Positions 46,694 to 55,186 of a stretch of 57,919 nucleotides of DNA are shown here, piece after piece. Position 1 is the stretch's first letter. Each line of letters begins with the position of its first letter. The stretch lies in the NCBI GenBank assembly GCA_944393385.1, contig CALYAA010000009.1, positions 1-57,919 of the forward strand, written 5' to 3'. The position numbers and the translations under genes were made by a program. This DNA is from an uncultured Clostridia bacterium. GTDB taxonomy: Bacteria > Bacillota > Clostridia > TANB77 > CAG-508. The notes beneath the pieces were generated by a model. That model was given only the letters and a program-made list of their open reading frames with translations. It ran no database searches and had not been told where the DNA came from.

Positions 46694-49156
46694 CTACTTA
46701 TTTTTTCTTTTACTATTTGTTTTGTTTTTTAAAAGAATATATTTTCTACTAATAATTAGTAATATTCCCATTCCTATTATAGCTATTCCTATTTGATAAA
46801 TTGTTTTACTTCCAATACTTCCACTTGTTGGAAACTCAAAATATGCTCTATTTGGTAATAGTAGTTCTCCATTTTCTTTTATAAATCCTGGTGGATTTCC
46901 TATTGCTGTGATTTGAATTCCTATATTTCCATTTATTGTTATATCTTGATTATTGCCTGTGCTTTCACTATTTTCATTATTGCCATTGTCTTCTCCATTT
47001 GCCATATATACAAGCTCTATTTTCCATTGTCCATCTGGTTTTATTCTGTTTATTGATGCTTTTGTTTCTACTAACCTGTATTCTTCTTCTAATTGCAAAT
47101 CTTTGAATTCTACTTTTCCTTCATCTTCTTTATTTGAACTGCTTTCTTCTGTTCCTACTAATTCCCAACAGCTATTTACATTTGATGTGTCTATTTGTTC
47201 ATTGTCATGATATCCTTCTTCATGTTCTGTACAGTTTAATTTATATAATTTGAATTCTGTTCCTCCTATTGTGTTTTCATGGTTTTCTTCTGCTACTTTT
47301 ATGAATTTTAAATTGATTTTTTTCAATAGACCTGCATTTACATTGTTTTCTTCTAATTTTAAATTTGAACTACTATTTAGTTTTGTAATTAGTTCTGTTT
47401 GTCCTTTTCCTGTTTCTTTTTGTTCAAACTTACTTGTTACTTCTACATTTGATATTGCTTCTTTTTCTACTAATGTATATGTTTCTCCATCATATTGTAC
47501 TTCTACTATATAATTTCCTGCTGGTAGTCCATTAAATTCGTAATATCCTGTTTCATCTGGATTTATTGTTTGTATTGGATTTCCGTCTACATCTACTGCC
47601 TCTATTAAGCTGTTGTCATCATTTACTTTGTATAATTTTAATTCTACTTTTTCTGGGGCTATTTCTCCTAAGTTTTCATTATTATCTATTATATTATTAT
47701 AGTTTTCGTCTAGCCATACTCTTCCATCTATTTTTCTTTCTATTACTTGGGCTGATTCTTGCGAAGTTTGTACTACTTCTGTTAATATTTCTGTTTGGGC
47801 TGTTGCTGAATTTACATATTTATCTTCTGCTTGATTTTCATTAGTTGTCATATATATATCTACAACTATTTCTGCTTGTCCTACTAGTTCTCCTTTTATT
47901 GCCATTGCTGTTATTCCATCATTTACTTGTTCTTTATTTATTGTGTATTCTCCATTTGTTCCCTGCATTTCTTCCCAGATTTCACTTGTTCCTAAATCTT
48001 CATCTTTTACTGTTATGTTTCTTATTTCTTCATATTGTTGTGCTTGTCCGCTCTTTGTTGTTTCTTTTGTTACATAAAGTTTTAATTCATTATTATCTAC
48101 TGGTGTTCCATTTATATTTTGACTAATTGTTATTTTGCTTATTGTATATGTTCCATTATATTTTGTTCCTCTTCCATCTTCATTATATGGCATTATATCT
48201 AATATTGCAAATTCTGGTAATGTTATTTCATTATTATTTCTTGCTGTTACTGTAAAATGGATTTCTCCATTTTTTTCTATTACTGGTGTTTCTACTTCTT
48301 TATATAATCTAAAACTTGCTAAGTTTATTATATTTATGCTTTCTGTTGAAGTTCTATTACTTACTTCACTATTTCCTATTTTTGTGTCTCCATCTTCTCC
48401 TACTTCTTCTGATATTATAAATGTTGTTTCATATTGCATTCCATTATTACTATTATTTGCTATTTGTGCATCAAATTTGATTGGTTCTATTTCTTGCCCT
48501 GATGTTACTCCATATATATACCATACTAATGTTGTACTTCCATCTTCATTTTCTTTTATTTCTGGCTCATTATAACTTTCTTCTCCTCTTTTGCTACTTC
48601 CTAGTACATATTCTAATCCTTGTGGCAATATTACTTCTGCTTTTAATGTTACATCTTCTATTTGTGATGTTAAGTTTTCATTTGCATCTAATTTTGGTTC
48701 TAAGCTGTATGTTACTATATTTTCATTTTTTCCTAAATCATAATTTACTTTGTCTACATTACTACTATATGTTAATTCATATGTCCATGTTATTTGGTCA
48801 AATGAACGTACTATGTTATTTTCTTCTGATGAGTCATTTCCTGGATCATCATTATCGTCAAATGGTCCTACCCCTGTTTTTACTTTTGCTTCTGCTGATG
48901 TTATATAGCCTAAATCTCCATTTACTTCTTTTAAATCTTGTATATCTATTTCTTCTTCATTTGCCAATAATTCCGTCTGCTTTGCTTCTATTATTGTTGT
49001 TACTATTTCTTTTGTTACTATTCCTGTTATTATAACTCCTATTATTAATAGAAAAATAACAGCTTTACTTAAATTGAATTCTATTACTGTAGGCTCTTTT
49101 CCATGTCCTTTTCTTATTATTTTGTGTTTCTTTTCATTTTTTCTTTTAGTACCCAT
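46694..49156 (-). CDS. Large sortase-type surface protein with shared IEFNLSK anchor
   Basis: The 820-residue protein starts with a basic segment, the motif VIEFNLSKAV and a membrane segment (about 30-52), shared with the broken adhesin gene at 22830. A DUF11-like repeat domain lies near 285-450, an SdrD/Cna-B-type domain (VWLDENYNNIIDNNEN...YEFNGLPAGNYIVEV) near 477-590 and a SpaA-like prealbumin domain (KFIKVAE...GTEFKLYKL...YRLVETKAS) near 618-740. A C-terminal signal FPTSGS (LPXTG-like) near 772 precedes a hydrophobic helix and KNKTNSKRKNK. It is probably linked to the wall by a sortase. Its expression is likely controlled by leader 3 and the hairpin upstream. Confidence 0.85.
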   Translation of the reverse strand: MGTKRKNEKKHKIIRKGHGKEPTVIEFNLSKAVIFLLIIGVIITGIVTKEIVTTIIEAKQTELLANEEEIDIQDLKEVNGDLGYITSAEAKVKTGVGPFDDNDDPGNDSSEENNIVRSFDQITWTYELTYSSNVDKVNYDLGKNENIVTYSLEPKLDANENLTSQIEDVTLKAEVILPQGLEYVLGSSKRGEESYNEPEIKENEDGSTTLVWYIYGVTSGQEIEPIKFDAQIANNSNNGMQYETTFIISEEVGEDGDTKIGNSEVSNRTSTESINIINLASFRLYKEVETPVIEKNGEIHFTVTARNNNEITLPEFAILDIMPYNEDGRGTKYNGTYTISKITISQNINGTPVDNNELKLYVTKETTKSGQAQQYEEIRNITVKDEDLGTSEIWEEMQGTNGEYTINKEQVNDGITAMAIKGELVGQAEIVVDIYMTTNENQAEDKYVNSATAQTEILTEVVQTSQESAQVIERKIDGRVWLDENYNNIIDNNENLGEIAPEKVELKLYKVNDDNSLIEAVDVDGNPIQTINPDETGYYEFNGLPAGNYIVEVQYDGETYTLVEKEAISNVEVTSKFEQKETGKGQTELITKLNSSSNLKLEENNVNAGLLKKINLKFIKVAEENHENTIGGTEFKLYKLNCTEHEEGYHDNEQIDTSNVNSCWELVGTEESSSNKEDEGKVEFKDLQLEEEYRLVETKASINRIKPDGQWKIELVYMANGEDNGNNENSESTGNNQDITINGNIGIQITAIGNPPGFIKENGELLLPNRAYFEFPTSGSIGSKTIYQIGIAIIGMGILLIISRKYILLKNKTNSKRKNK

Positions 49157-49220
49157 TTTTCTATCATCCTTTCATTTTAATTTTTTTGAACATATAAAAC
49201 ATATGCAATTTGTATAGTTT

Positions 49221-49304
49221 TTAAAATGCAAAAAGGCTACTTAGCAAAATATTATTTTCTACATACTTTTTTCGTATGCAAAAATAACACATTGCTAAAT
49301 AGCC
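49221..49304 (-). terminator. Attenuator-like hairpin between leader 3 and the surface gene
   Basis: On the minus strand GGCTATTTAGCAA (from 49304) pairs with TTGCTAAGTAGCC (ending 49235), 13 bp with one G-U; inside, TTATTTT/AAAATAA and CATAC/GTATG close a GAAAAAA loop. TTTTTGCATTTT follows. It lies after the leader stop and about 65 bp before the surface gene ATG, the place of a transcription attenuator. Confidence 0.8.
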
Positions 49305-49331
49305 ATATGTTTATCTTTTGTTCTAATCTAT

Positions 49332-49400
49332 TTATTTTTGTAATATACCCTGTGTGTGTATGTGTGTGTATACAGCCTCAACGGTTTCAAGCTTTTGCAT
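49332..49400 (-). CDS. Leader peptide 3 with (CA)n tract
   Basis: This ORF of 22 residues, MQKLETVEAVYTHIHTQGIL plus QK, starts at 49400 behind GGAAG. The dinucleotide tract is two groups of four CA units separated by TA. It stops 28 nt before the terminator hairpin. Loss of one CA unit would give a 48-residue frame ending LFLHTKKVCRK that runs through the hairpin's 5' arm and loop. It belongs to the same family as leaders 1 and 2. Confidence 0.65.
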   Translation of the reverse strand: MQKLETVEAVYTHIHTQGILQK

Positions 49401-49496
49401 TTTTACTTCCTTCTTTCTTCGGTATTTATAAAAAATTTTAAATTTTATTCAATATAAAATTGTTATTTTTTTATATTTTTTCATTTATTCAAGTAT

Positions 49497-49524
49497 ATTA
49501 TATCATAATGAGTTTTGGTGTCAA
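49497..49524 (-). promoter_or_regulatory. Sigma-A promoter of leader 3 and the surface gene
   Basis: A perfect TTGACA (49524-49519) and TATAAT (49502-49497) are 16 bp apart on the minus strand. Start near 49490, about 90 nt before the leader ATG. Confidence 0.8.
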
Positions 49525-49580
49525 TAGAAATTTTTGACTCATGTTTCATTTTTATGATTCAATTGTGAAAAGAGAAAAAA

Positions 49581-49636
49581 AGAACCGATACTAATTTTCC
49601 CTAAAAAGGTAAAAAGAGAACCGGTATTAATTTTCC
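49581..49636. repeat. Direct repeat after the Cys-rich membrane gene
   Basis: AGAACCGATACTAATTTTCC (49581-49600) and AGAACCGGTATTAATTTTCC (49617-49636) differ at two positions and are spaced 36 bp start to start. The second copy abuts the stop codon of the gene at 49638. Confidence 0.7.
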
Positions 49637-49637
49637 T

Positions 49638-50138
49638 TTATCTATATCTATTGTTACAACAATTACATGATGAATTTGTATCATTTCCATTTGTTAAATT
49701 TATGGTGTTTAATCCATTTCTTCCATTACAACCACAATTATTTCCATTATTACTATTATTTGAAGTACATGTTACTGAATTTCCATTTATTCTGGCTACA
49801 ACCTCACCATTACTATTTAAAATTGTAAGTCTTTCATCATTTGTATTTCCATTGTTGTTACAGCAACAATTATTGTTATCATCACAACTTAAACATCCAT
49901 TGTTTCTAAAAAATCCAGAACGAGTAAACACACAATCTAAAAATGCTGCAATAAATGCTAATATTCCTAGAAATATAGCAAATATTATTAAAGTTGTATT
50001 TCCAAGAAAAGCTGCAACTAATAAGAAAATCGAAAAAAATGCGAATCCGACTAGAATTGGACAATGGATAATCCTTTGTAAAACTATTGCTAATATTATC
50101 GTGGATAATATTAGAGCTAAAATTATAAATAAAGCCAT
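49638..50138 (-). CDS. Membrane protein with Cys/Asn-rich tail
   Basis: The 166-residue protein has three membrane segments in the first about 70 residues, then a hydrophilic tail of about 90 residues very rich in Asn, Cys and Gly (CLSCDDNNNCCCNNN, CGCNGRNG, CNCCNNRYR) with a small beta-like central stretch (RLTILNSNGEVVARINGN). No family recognised. Cys-rich tails of this type occur in spore coat and metal-binding proteins; the gene is downstream of truA on the same strand. A role in sporulation or metal binding is only a guess. Confidence 0.65.
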   Translation of the reverse strand: MALFIILALILSTIILAIVLQRIIHCPILVGFAFFSIFLLVAAFLGNTTLIIFAIFLGILAFIAAFLDCVFTRSGFFRNNGCLSCDDNNNCCCNNNGNTNDERLTILNSNGEVVARINGNSVTCTSNNSNNGNNCGCNGRNGLNTINLTNGNDTNSSCNCCNNRYR

Positions 50139-50205
50139 AATTCTATATCTCCTTTATATTATTTGATATATTCTATGATTTTACTTATATTTTGTTACAA
50201 ATTTA

Positions 50206-50940
50206 CTAATATTTTACTTCCAATAAATATAATCCATTTGGTGGTAATGTTTTTCCTGCATTTTCTCTTTTGCCTTCTTTTAAAATATTTTCTATCTGTG
50301 ATGGTTCGATTTTTCCCATTCCTACTTCCACAAGTGTTCCTACAATAATTCTAACCATATTATATAAAAAGCCATTTCCAGTTAGTTCTATTATAATTCT
50401 ATCTTCATTTTCATATATATTTGTTTCATAAATTGTTCTAATACTATTTTTACTACTTGTTCCACTAGCTTTAAATGCTTTAAAATCATGTTCTCCTTCA
50501 AAGTATTTTAGAGCTTGTTTCATTTTCTCAAAATTTAATTTTTGTGGAATATGTGTTTCTAAGTATCTATATATAGCTGTTCCTTCAGGTGAGTTATTAA
50601 TTATATATCTGTATGTTTTTTTCTTGCAATTTAATCTACTATGAAAACGTTCATCTACATCTTCTGCTTTTTTTATTATAATTGATTTTTTTAGTTTAGA
50701 ATTTATCGCCATTGCAAATTTTTCGATTGGTATTTGAGAATTTGTTTTAAAATTTGCAACTTGTCCAAGTGCATGTACTCCTGCATCTGTTCTTCCTGAA
50801 GCATTTAATTCTACATCTTCACCTGTTATGCTTTTTATTGCTTGTTCAATTGTTCCTTGGATATTTAATTTATTAGGTTGTTTTTGCCAACCATTAAAGT
50901 CTTTCCCATCATATTCTATTGTTAATTTAATATTTCTCAT
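50206..50940 (-). CDS. truA: tRNA pseudouridine(38-40) synthase TruA
   Basis: The protein starts MRNIKLTIEYDGKDFNGWQ, has the catalytic Asp in ASGRTDAGVHA near residues 48-58 and the ending FLYNMVRIIVGTLVEVGMGK. I start at the ATG at 50940 (AAGAAAGGGG upstream), giving about 244 residues, the usual length; the longer frame from 50997 is not supported. It follows cdaA with a hairpin terminator and an AT-rich palindrome between. Confidence 0.93.
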   Translation of the reverse strand: MRNIKLTIEYDGKDFNGWQKQPNKLNIQGTIEQAIKSITGEDVELNASGRTDAGVHALGQVANFKTNSQIPIEKFAMAINSKLKKSIIIKKAEDVDERFHSRLNCKKKTYRYIINNSPEGTAIYRYLETHIPQKLNFEKMKQALKYFEGEHDFKAFKASGTSSKNSIRTIYETNIYENEDRIIIELTGNGFLYNMVRIIVGTLVEVGMGKIEPSQIENILKEGKRENAGKTLPPNGLYLLEVKY

Positions 50941-50955
50941 ATTGTTAATCCCCTT

Positions 50956-51006
50956 TCTTTTTATATAATATAAAAGTATAACTTTCCTATTATACAAAAA
51001 GTTGAA
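50956..51006. repeat. AT-rich palindromic repeat, copy 5
   Basis: Read on the minus strand: AACTTTTTGTATAATAGG ... TATTATATAAAAAG. It follows the cdaA terminator. Confidence 0.5.
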
Positions 51007-51032
51007 CTTTAAGGAACTTCCCTAAAGTTCAA
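51002..51032 (-). terminator. Terminator after cdaA
   Basis: TTGAACTTTA and TAAAGTTCAA form a stem with paired GGAA/TTCC inside; ACTTTTTG follows on the minus strand. It shares the GAACTTTA core with the hairpins at 17721 and 41344. Confidence 0.7.
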
Positions 51033-51033
51033 T

Positions 51034-51948
51034 TTATTTCTTTTTAAAAATATTTTTTATTTTATCAAATATTTTAGTTCCTTTATTTCTTGTTTCCTCA
51101 ACATTTGCAAATCTTTTGGTTACTATATTGCTTATTAAAATCTTTTTTAATACATCTTCTCTTACATCAGCTATTAGAGTTCCATCTTTAGCTACAGATA
51201 CTTTTCCAGTTTCTTCTGAAACAATTATTGCTAATGCATCAGATTCTTTAGATATCCCAATTCCTGCCCTATGTCTTGTTCCTAATTCTTTTGCAATATC
51301 TTGGTCACTTGCTAAAGGCAACATACATGCTGCTGCTGCAATTTTATTTTCACTAATTACCACTGCTCCATCATGTAATGGTGTATTGGGTACAAATATA
51401 TTTACAAGTAATTGTGGTGATACTTCTGAATTCATTGGTATTCCTGTTGCAATTATATCATTAATTTTTATATCTCTTTCTATTACAATTAATGCTCCTG
51501 TATGAGTTTTTGCAAGTTCAAAAACTGCAATAACAATTTTATAAATATCTTCTTTTGTTCTTGTAACAATATCTTTATCAAATCCAAAAAATCTAGAAAA
51601 TTTGTTAGTTCCACCCAGTTGTTCTAATGCTCTCCTTATTTCTGGCTGGAAAATTATAATTATTAATATAACTCCCCAATCCATAATCATAGATAATATA
51701 AAATTTAAAATATATAAATTAAGTACTTTGCTTAATAATGTTGCTATTACTAGAAATGCTATTCCTTTTATTAATTGCCAAGCTCTAGAACCTTTTACTA
51801 TCTTTATTAGCTCATATGCTAATAATAAAACTATTGAAATATCTAGTATTAAAGATACTAATTTTATTGGATATTCTTGTAAACTTTGTATATATGATAA
51901 TATATTTTGTTCATAAAATGTATGCATTATTTCTCCTATATTTAACAT
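51034..51948 (-). CDS. cdaA: Diadenylate cyclase CdaA
   Basis: CdaA makes cyclic di-AMP, an essential signal for K+ and osmolyte balance. The 304-residue protein has three N-terminal membrane segments (about 20-100), a linker, and the DAC domain with LHDGAVVI near residue 191 and RHRAGIGIS near 226, the ATP-binding motifs. GGAG lies just upstream of the start. The usual cdaR-glmM partners are not downstream here; a small membrane protein gene lies upstream instead. Confidence 0.93.
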   Translation of the reverse strand: MLNIGEIMHTFYEQNILSYIQSLQEYPIKLVSLILDISIVLLLAYELIKIVKGSRAWQLIKGIAFLVIATLLSKVLNLYILNFILSMIMDWGVILIIIIFQPEIRRALEQLGGTNKFSRFFGFDKDIVTRTKEDIYKIVIAVFELAKTHTGALIVIERDIKINDIIATGIPMNSEVSPQLLVNIFVPNTPLHDGAVVISENKIAAAACMLPLASDQDIAKELGTRHRAGIGISKESDALAIIVSEETGKVSVAKDGTLIADVREDVLKKILISNIVTKRFANVEETRNKGTKIFDKIKNIFKKK

Positions 51949-51982
51949 TTTTTCTCCATTCTTTTTTACTTATAAACTTTTA

Positions 51983-52126
51983 TTATTTTTGGAAACTTGT
52001 TACTAAATAATATAAAAATGTTGAACAAGATGGTACTATAAGTAATATTAGTACTATTATAGCTAATATTCTAGTTATTAATTGTCTTTTATCATCTTTT
52101 TTTACTTTATTTTCATTATTTTTCAT
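51983..52126 (-). CDS. Small single-pass membrane protein upstream of cdaA
   Basis: This 47-residue ORF starts MKNNENKVKKDDKRQLITRI, has one hydrophobic segment (about residues 20-40, AIIVLILLIVPSCSTFLYYL) and ends VTSFQK. AAAGAAAGGA precedes the ATG at 52126. It is about 34 bp upstream of cdaA on the same strand, so cotranscription is likely. I do not recognise it; short proteins with one membrane helix and a basic N-terminus are common in this position class but no function is known to me. Confidence 0.65.
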   Translation of the reverse strand: MKNNENKVKKDDKRQLITRILAIIVLILLIVPSCSTFLYYLVTSFQK

Positions 52127-52292
52127 TACATTCAGTCCTTTCTTTTATATACATAATTATTATAACAAAACTATTTAAAAAAATCAAAGTTTTTTAAAAT
52201 TTTTATTTATTATATATTAAATTCTTATTACAGAAGATAAGCTATATTTATAGATTTTTTGAGCTGTAACAAATTATATATAATTAGTTGAA

Positions 52293-53549
52293 TTAAAATT
52301 TCCAAATTTCAAGAATTTTATTTTTTGCATATTCTATAATTTCAGGTTTATTTGTATGTATATATGCTAATACTTCTTTTTCTTCTACATAATCCCCGAT
52401 TTTTTTATTTAGAATAATTCCAGCAGTATTATCTATTTCATCCTCTTTTTTTAATCTGCCTGCTCCCAATAAACAAGCTAATTTTCCTACATCTTCAGCA
52501 TTTATCTCTTTTATTATTCCACTTGTTTTACTTTCTACTGGTATAATATATTTTGCTTTTTCAAATTTATTTATATCATTTATATATGATATATCTCCAC
52601 CTTGATTTTTTACCATTTGTACTAATTTTTCATATGCTTTTCCATTTATAATGTTTTCTATAATCATATCTTTGTTTTTTGACAAATCTTCGCCTTTTCC
52701 TGCAAGTTTAATCATATAAGCACCTATTTCAAGAACAACATCTTTTATGTCTTTAGACATAAATCCTTTTAAAAAGTTTATTGCTTCTATTACTTCTAAT
52801 GAATTTCCAACAGCTTTTCCAAGTGGTTCATCCATTTTTGTAAATACACACACAACTTCTTTACCTGCCAAATTCCCAATTTTGATCATAAGCTCTGCTA
52901 ATTTTTGTGCATTATCTTGTGTTTTCATAAATGCACCTTTTCCGACAGTTACATCTAGAACAATTTTATTAGCTCCACTCGCAATTTTTTTGCTCATAAT
53001 GCTTGATGCAATCAATGGAATACTATCTACACATGATATTGCATCTCTTAAAGCATATAATTTTTTATCAGCAGGAGCTAAATTCAATGTTTGACCAATC
53101 ATACTTATTCCTACTTTTTGGACATTTTCTATAAATTCATCTATTGATATATTTGTTCTATAGCCAGGAATAGATTCCATTTTGTCAACTGTTCCTCCTG
53201 TAAATCCTAATCCTCTTCCAGACATTTTTGCAACTGGTATTTCTAATGATGCAATTATTGGCAATAAAATAATAGATATTTTATCTCCAACTCCTCCTGT
53301 ACTATGTTTATCTACAATATCATTTCCTAATTCTGATAAATCTAACACATCTCCTGAATAAGCCATTGCTATACTTAAATCTGTTGCTTCTCTTTCATTC
53401 ATTCCATTAATATAAATTGCCATTATAAGTGCAGAAGCCTGATAATCTGCAATTGTTCCTTTTGTGTATTCTTTAACAAAATATTCAATTTCATCTTTTG
53501 TTAATTCTTTTTTATCTCTTTTTTTTTCGATAATTTCTATTATATTCAT
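52293..53549 (-). CDS. Pyrimidine-nucleoside phosphorylase
   Basis: The 418-residue protein matches thymidine/pyrimidine-nucleoside phosphorylases, which split thymidine or uridine with phosphate for salvage. Motifs: the N-terminal KELTKDEIEYFV domain, KHSTGGVGDK near residue 80 (phosphate site), MSGRGLGFTGGTVDKMESIPG, and the small C-terminal domain with VESKTSGII. The Firmicutes enzyme is usually Pdp with dual specificity, but DeoA cannot be excluded from sequence. It is flanked by an unrelated small pilin-like gene upstream. Confidence 0.9.
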   Translation of the reverse strand: MNIIEIIEKKRDKKELTKDEIEYFVKEYTKGTIADYQASALIMAIYINGMNEREATDLSIAMAYSGDVLDLSELGNDIVDKHSTGGVGDKISIILLPIIASLEIPVAKMSGRGLGFTGGTVDKMESIPGYRTNISIDEFIENVQKVGISMIGQTLNLAPADKKLYALRDAISCVDSIPLIASSIMSKKIASGANKIVLDVTVGKGAFMKTQDNAQKLAELMIKIGNLAGKEVVCVFTKMDEPLGKAVGNSLEVIEAINFLKGFMSKDIKDVVLEIGAYMIKLAGKGEDLSKNKDMIIENIINGKAYEKLVQMVKNQGGDISYINDINKFEKAKYIIPVESKTSGIIKEINAEDVGKLACLLGAGRLKKEDEIDNTAGIILNKKIGDYVEEKEVLAYIHTNKPEIIEYAKNKILEIWKF

Positions 53550-53600
53550 TTTTGCTATCTTCCCTTTCTAATAGCAGAAAAATTTAATTTCCCTTATTAC

Positions 53601-54125
53601 TTAAATATTTTGAATACTATCTATCGTATAATTGTTTTGATATCCTTTTGTATTTATTACTTGAACTTTTGAACTATATTCTTCATCTGATGTATCTGAA
53701 TCTGTTGTGTATCCAACAATATAATATCCTGTTTCTTCACTGCTTTCTACATCACTTAGTCCAAGTGAAGATAATGTTTCAGTGTCTAAAAAGTAATATT
53801 CATATCCATATTCTTGTACTCCTAAATTATTAAAAATTTGCTCTATTTCTGGATTTTCTGATAATTTCTTTCCAATTAAATATTTAGCTTTTAATTCATC
53901 AATGGCTGCTGTATCTTCTGGCTTTATTGATTGAACTTCAAAATTATATTGTTCTAAATTTCCTTTTAATTCTGCTTGTATTAATAACATGTTTGTCGAT
54001 AAATCTTGTATTTTTGATTCGCTTATAATACTGTTTCCATAATACATTGTTACTGATGCTAATATTACTAATATAACAATCATTATTGCTAACGATATTA
54101 ATGTTATTCCTTTGTTTTTTTTCAT
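53601..54125 (-). CDS. Type IV pilin-like protein lacking Glu5
   Basis: The 174-residue protein has a short basic leader, then the prepilin-type motif KGITLISLAIMIVILVILA. After Gly the residues are ITLIS, so the position of the conserved Glu5 is Ser, unlike the FTLIEL consensus. The C-terminal domain is acidic with Ser/Thr/Asp. Cleavage by a prepilin peptidase is plausible. No assembly ATPase or other pilin gene is adjacent in this window. Confidence 0.7.
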   Translation of the reverse strand: MKKNKGITLISLAIMIVILVILASVTMYYGNSIISESKIQDLSTNMLLIQAELKGNLEQYNFEVQSIKPEDTAAIDELKAKYLIGKKLSENPEIEQIFNNLGVQEYGYEYYFLDTETLSSLGLSDVESSEETGYYIVGYTTDSDTSDEEYSSKVQVINTKGYQNNYTIDSIQNI

Positions 54126-54229
54126 ATTTTTTTCCTTTCTAAAATCACAAATTAGATTTAAAAGAAATAGATTTTATTCATTTATTTCTAACTGTATTTC
54201 TAAAATTTATTATTTTTCGTTATTTTTTA

Positions 54230-54856
54230 TTATATAAAATTTTTAACAAATGTCTTTCTATGTATTGGACATATTCCATATTCTTTAATTGCATTAATAT
54301 GTGCTGATGTTCCATATCCTTTGTGGGTTGCAAACCCATATTGAGGAAATACTTTATCCCATTCTCTCATTATTCTATCCCTTGTTACTTTTGCAATAAT
54401 TGAAGCTGCTGAAATAGAATAACATTTTGCATCTCCTTTAATTATAGATTCATATGGTATTCCTAATGTATTTATTTTAGAAAGTGCATCTACTATAATT
54501 AAATCTGGTCTTTTTGTTAATTCTTGAAGAGACAATGTAAGTCCTTTTTTAGTTGCATTTAATATATTTATATCATCTATTTCATCTTGTCCAATTATTC
54601 CCACTCCATAACTTATTGCTTCTTCAATTATTAAGTCATATAGCTTTTCTCTCTTTTTTTCCGATACTTTTTTTGAATCATTAATTCCTTCTATCATAGA
54701 ATTTTCCGGTAATATAACACTTGCAACTACAACTGGTCCAGCTAATGGTCCTCTTCCAGCTTCATCTATACCACAAATATATTTAAATCCTTTTTCTCTT
54801 AACTCATTTTCATAATTTTTTAAATTCTTTAATCTTTCTTCTTCCTTTTCCCTCAT
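54230..54856 (-). CDS. rnhB: Ribonuclease HII
   Basis: RNase HII removes ribonucleotides from DNA. The 208-residue protein has YICGIDEAGRGPLAGPVV (catalytic Asp-Glu), then DALSK and SIIAKVTRDRIM motifs; the active-site Asp-Glu-Asp residues are present. The N-terminus (about 18 residues, MREKEEERLKNLKNYENE) is charged and slightly longer than the E. coli enzyme. It ends near an AT-rich gap with no gene on the minus strand. Confidence 0.93.
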   Translation of the reverse strand: MREKEEERLKNLKNYENELREKGFKYICGIDEAGRGPLAGPVVVASVILPENSMIEGINDSKKVSEKKREKLYDLIIEEAISYGVGIIGQDEIDDINILNATKKGLTLSLQELTKRPDLIIVDALSKINTLGIPYESIIKGDAKCYSISAASIIAKVTRDRIMREWDKVFPQYGFATHKGYGTSAHINAIKEYGICPIHRKTFVKNFI

Positions 54857-55046
54857 TTTTTTATTTATTTTTCTAATTTTTTATTAGTCCTTTCAAACAA
54901 TTTCATTTTCATCATTATATTAATTTTTTCTATATTTTAATTTATTTATTTTCTATTTTTTAAGAAACATTACAAAAATTGCATTTTATATTTATAAAAT
55001 TCTTATATAAATATTCTATAATAATTTATTTAAAATATCAATACAA

Positions 55047-55095
55047 TTTACCTTGCTTTCACAAAATTTTCACATTTATAATGTATTCTTATAAT
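55047..55095 (+). promoter_or_regulatory. Promoter with three 11-bp-spaced direct repeats upstream of htrA
   Basis: TTTACC (55047), TTCACA (55058) and TTCACA (55069) repeat with an 11-bp period directly before a perfect TATAAT at 55090-55095. The last repeat overlaps the -35 region. This is the layout of sites bound by OmpR/PhoP-type response regulators, such as CssR, which controls htrA in Bacillus. A hairpin (AGATTTTCT/AGAAAATCT, 55113-55150) lies in the 5' UTR. Confidence 0.6.
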
Positions 55096-55186
55096 GATAA
55101 AAAAAACGGAATCGAGATTTTCTAAGTTATAAAATTGCAAGAAAATCTAACTTTCGCATATTAAAAAATTTTAGGAGGTCTTTATT

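Noticed and set aside
47566..49035. Plus-strand ORFs opposite the 46694 surface gene
   Set aside because: They are Leu/Phe/Tyr-rich shadows of the AT-rich minus-strand gene with no ribosome binding sites.
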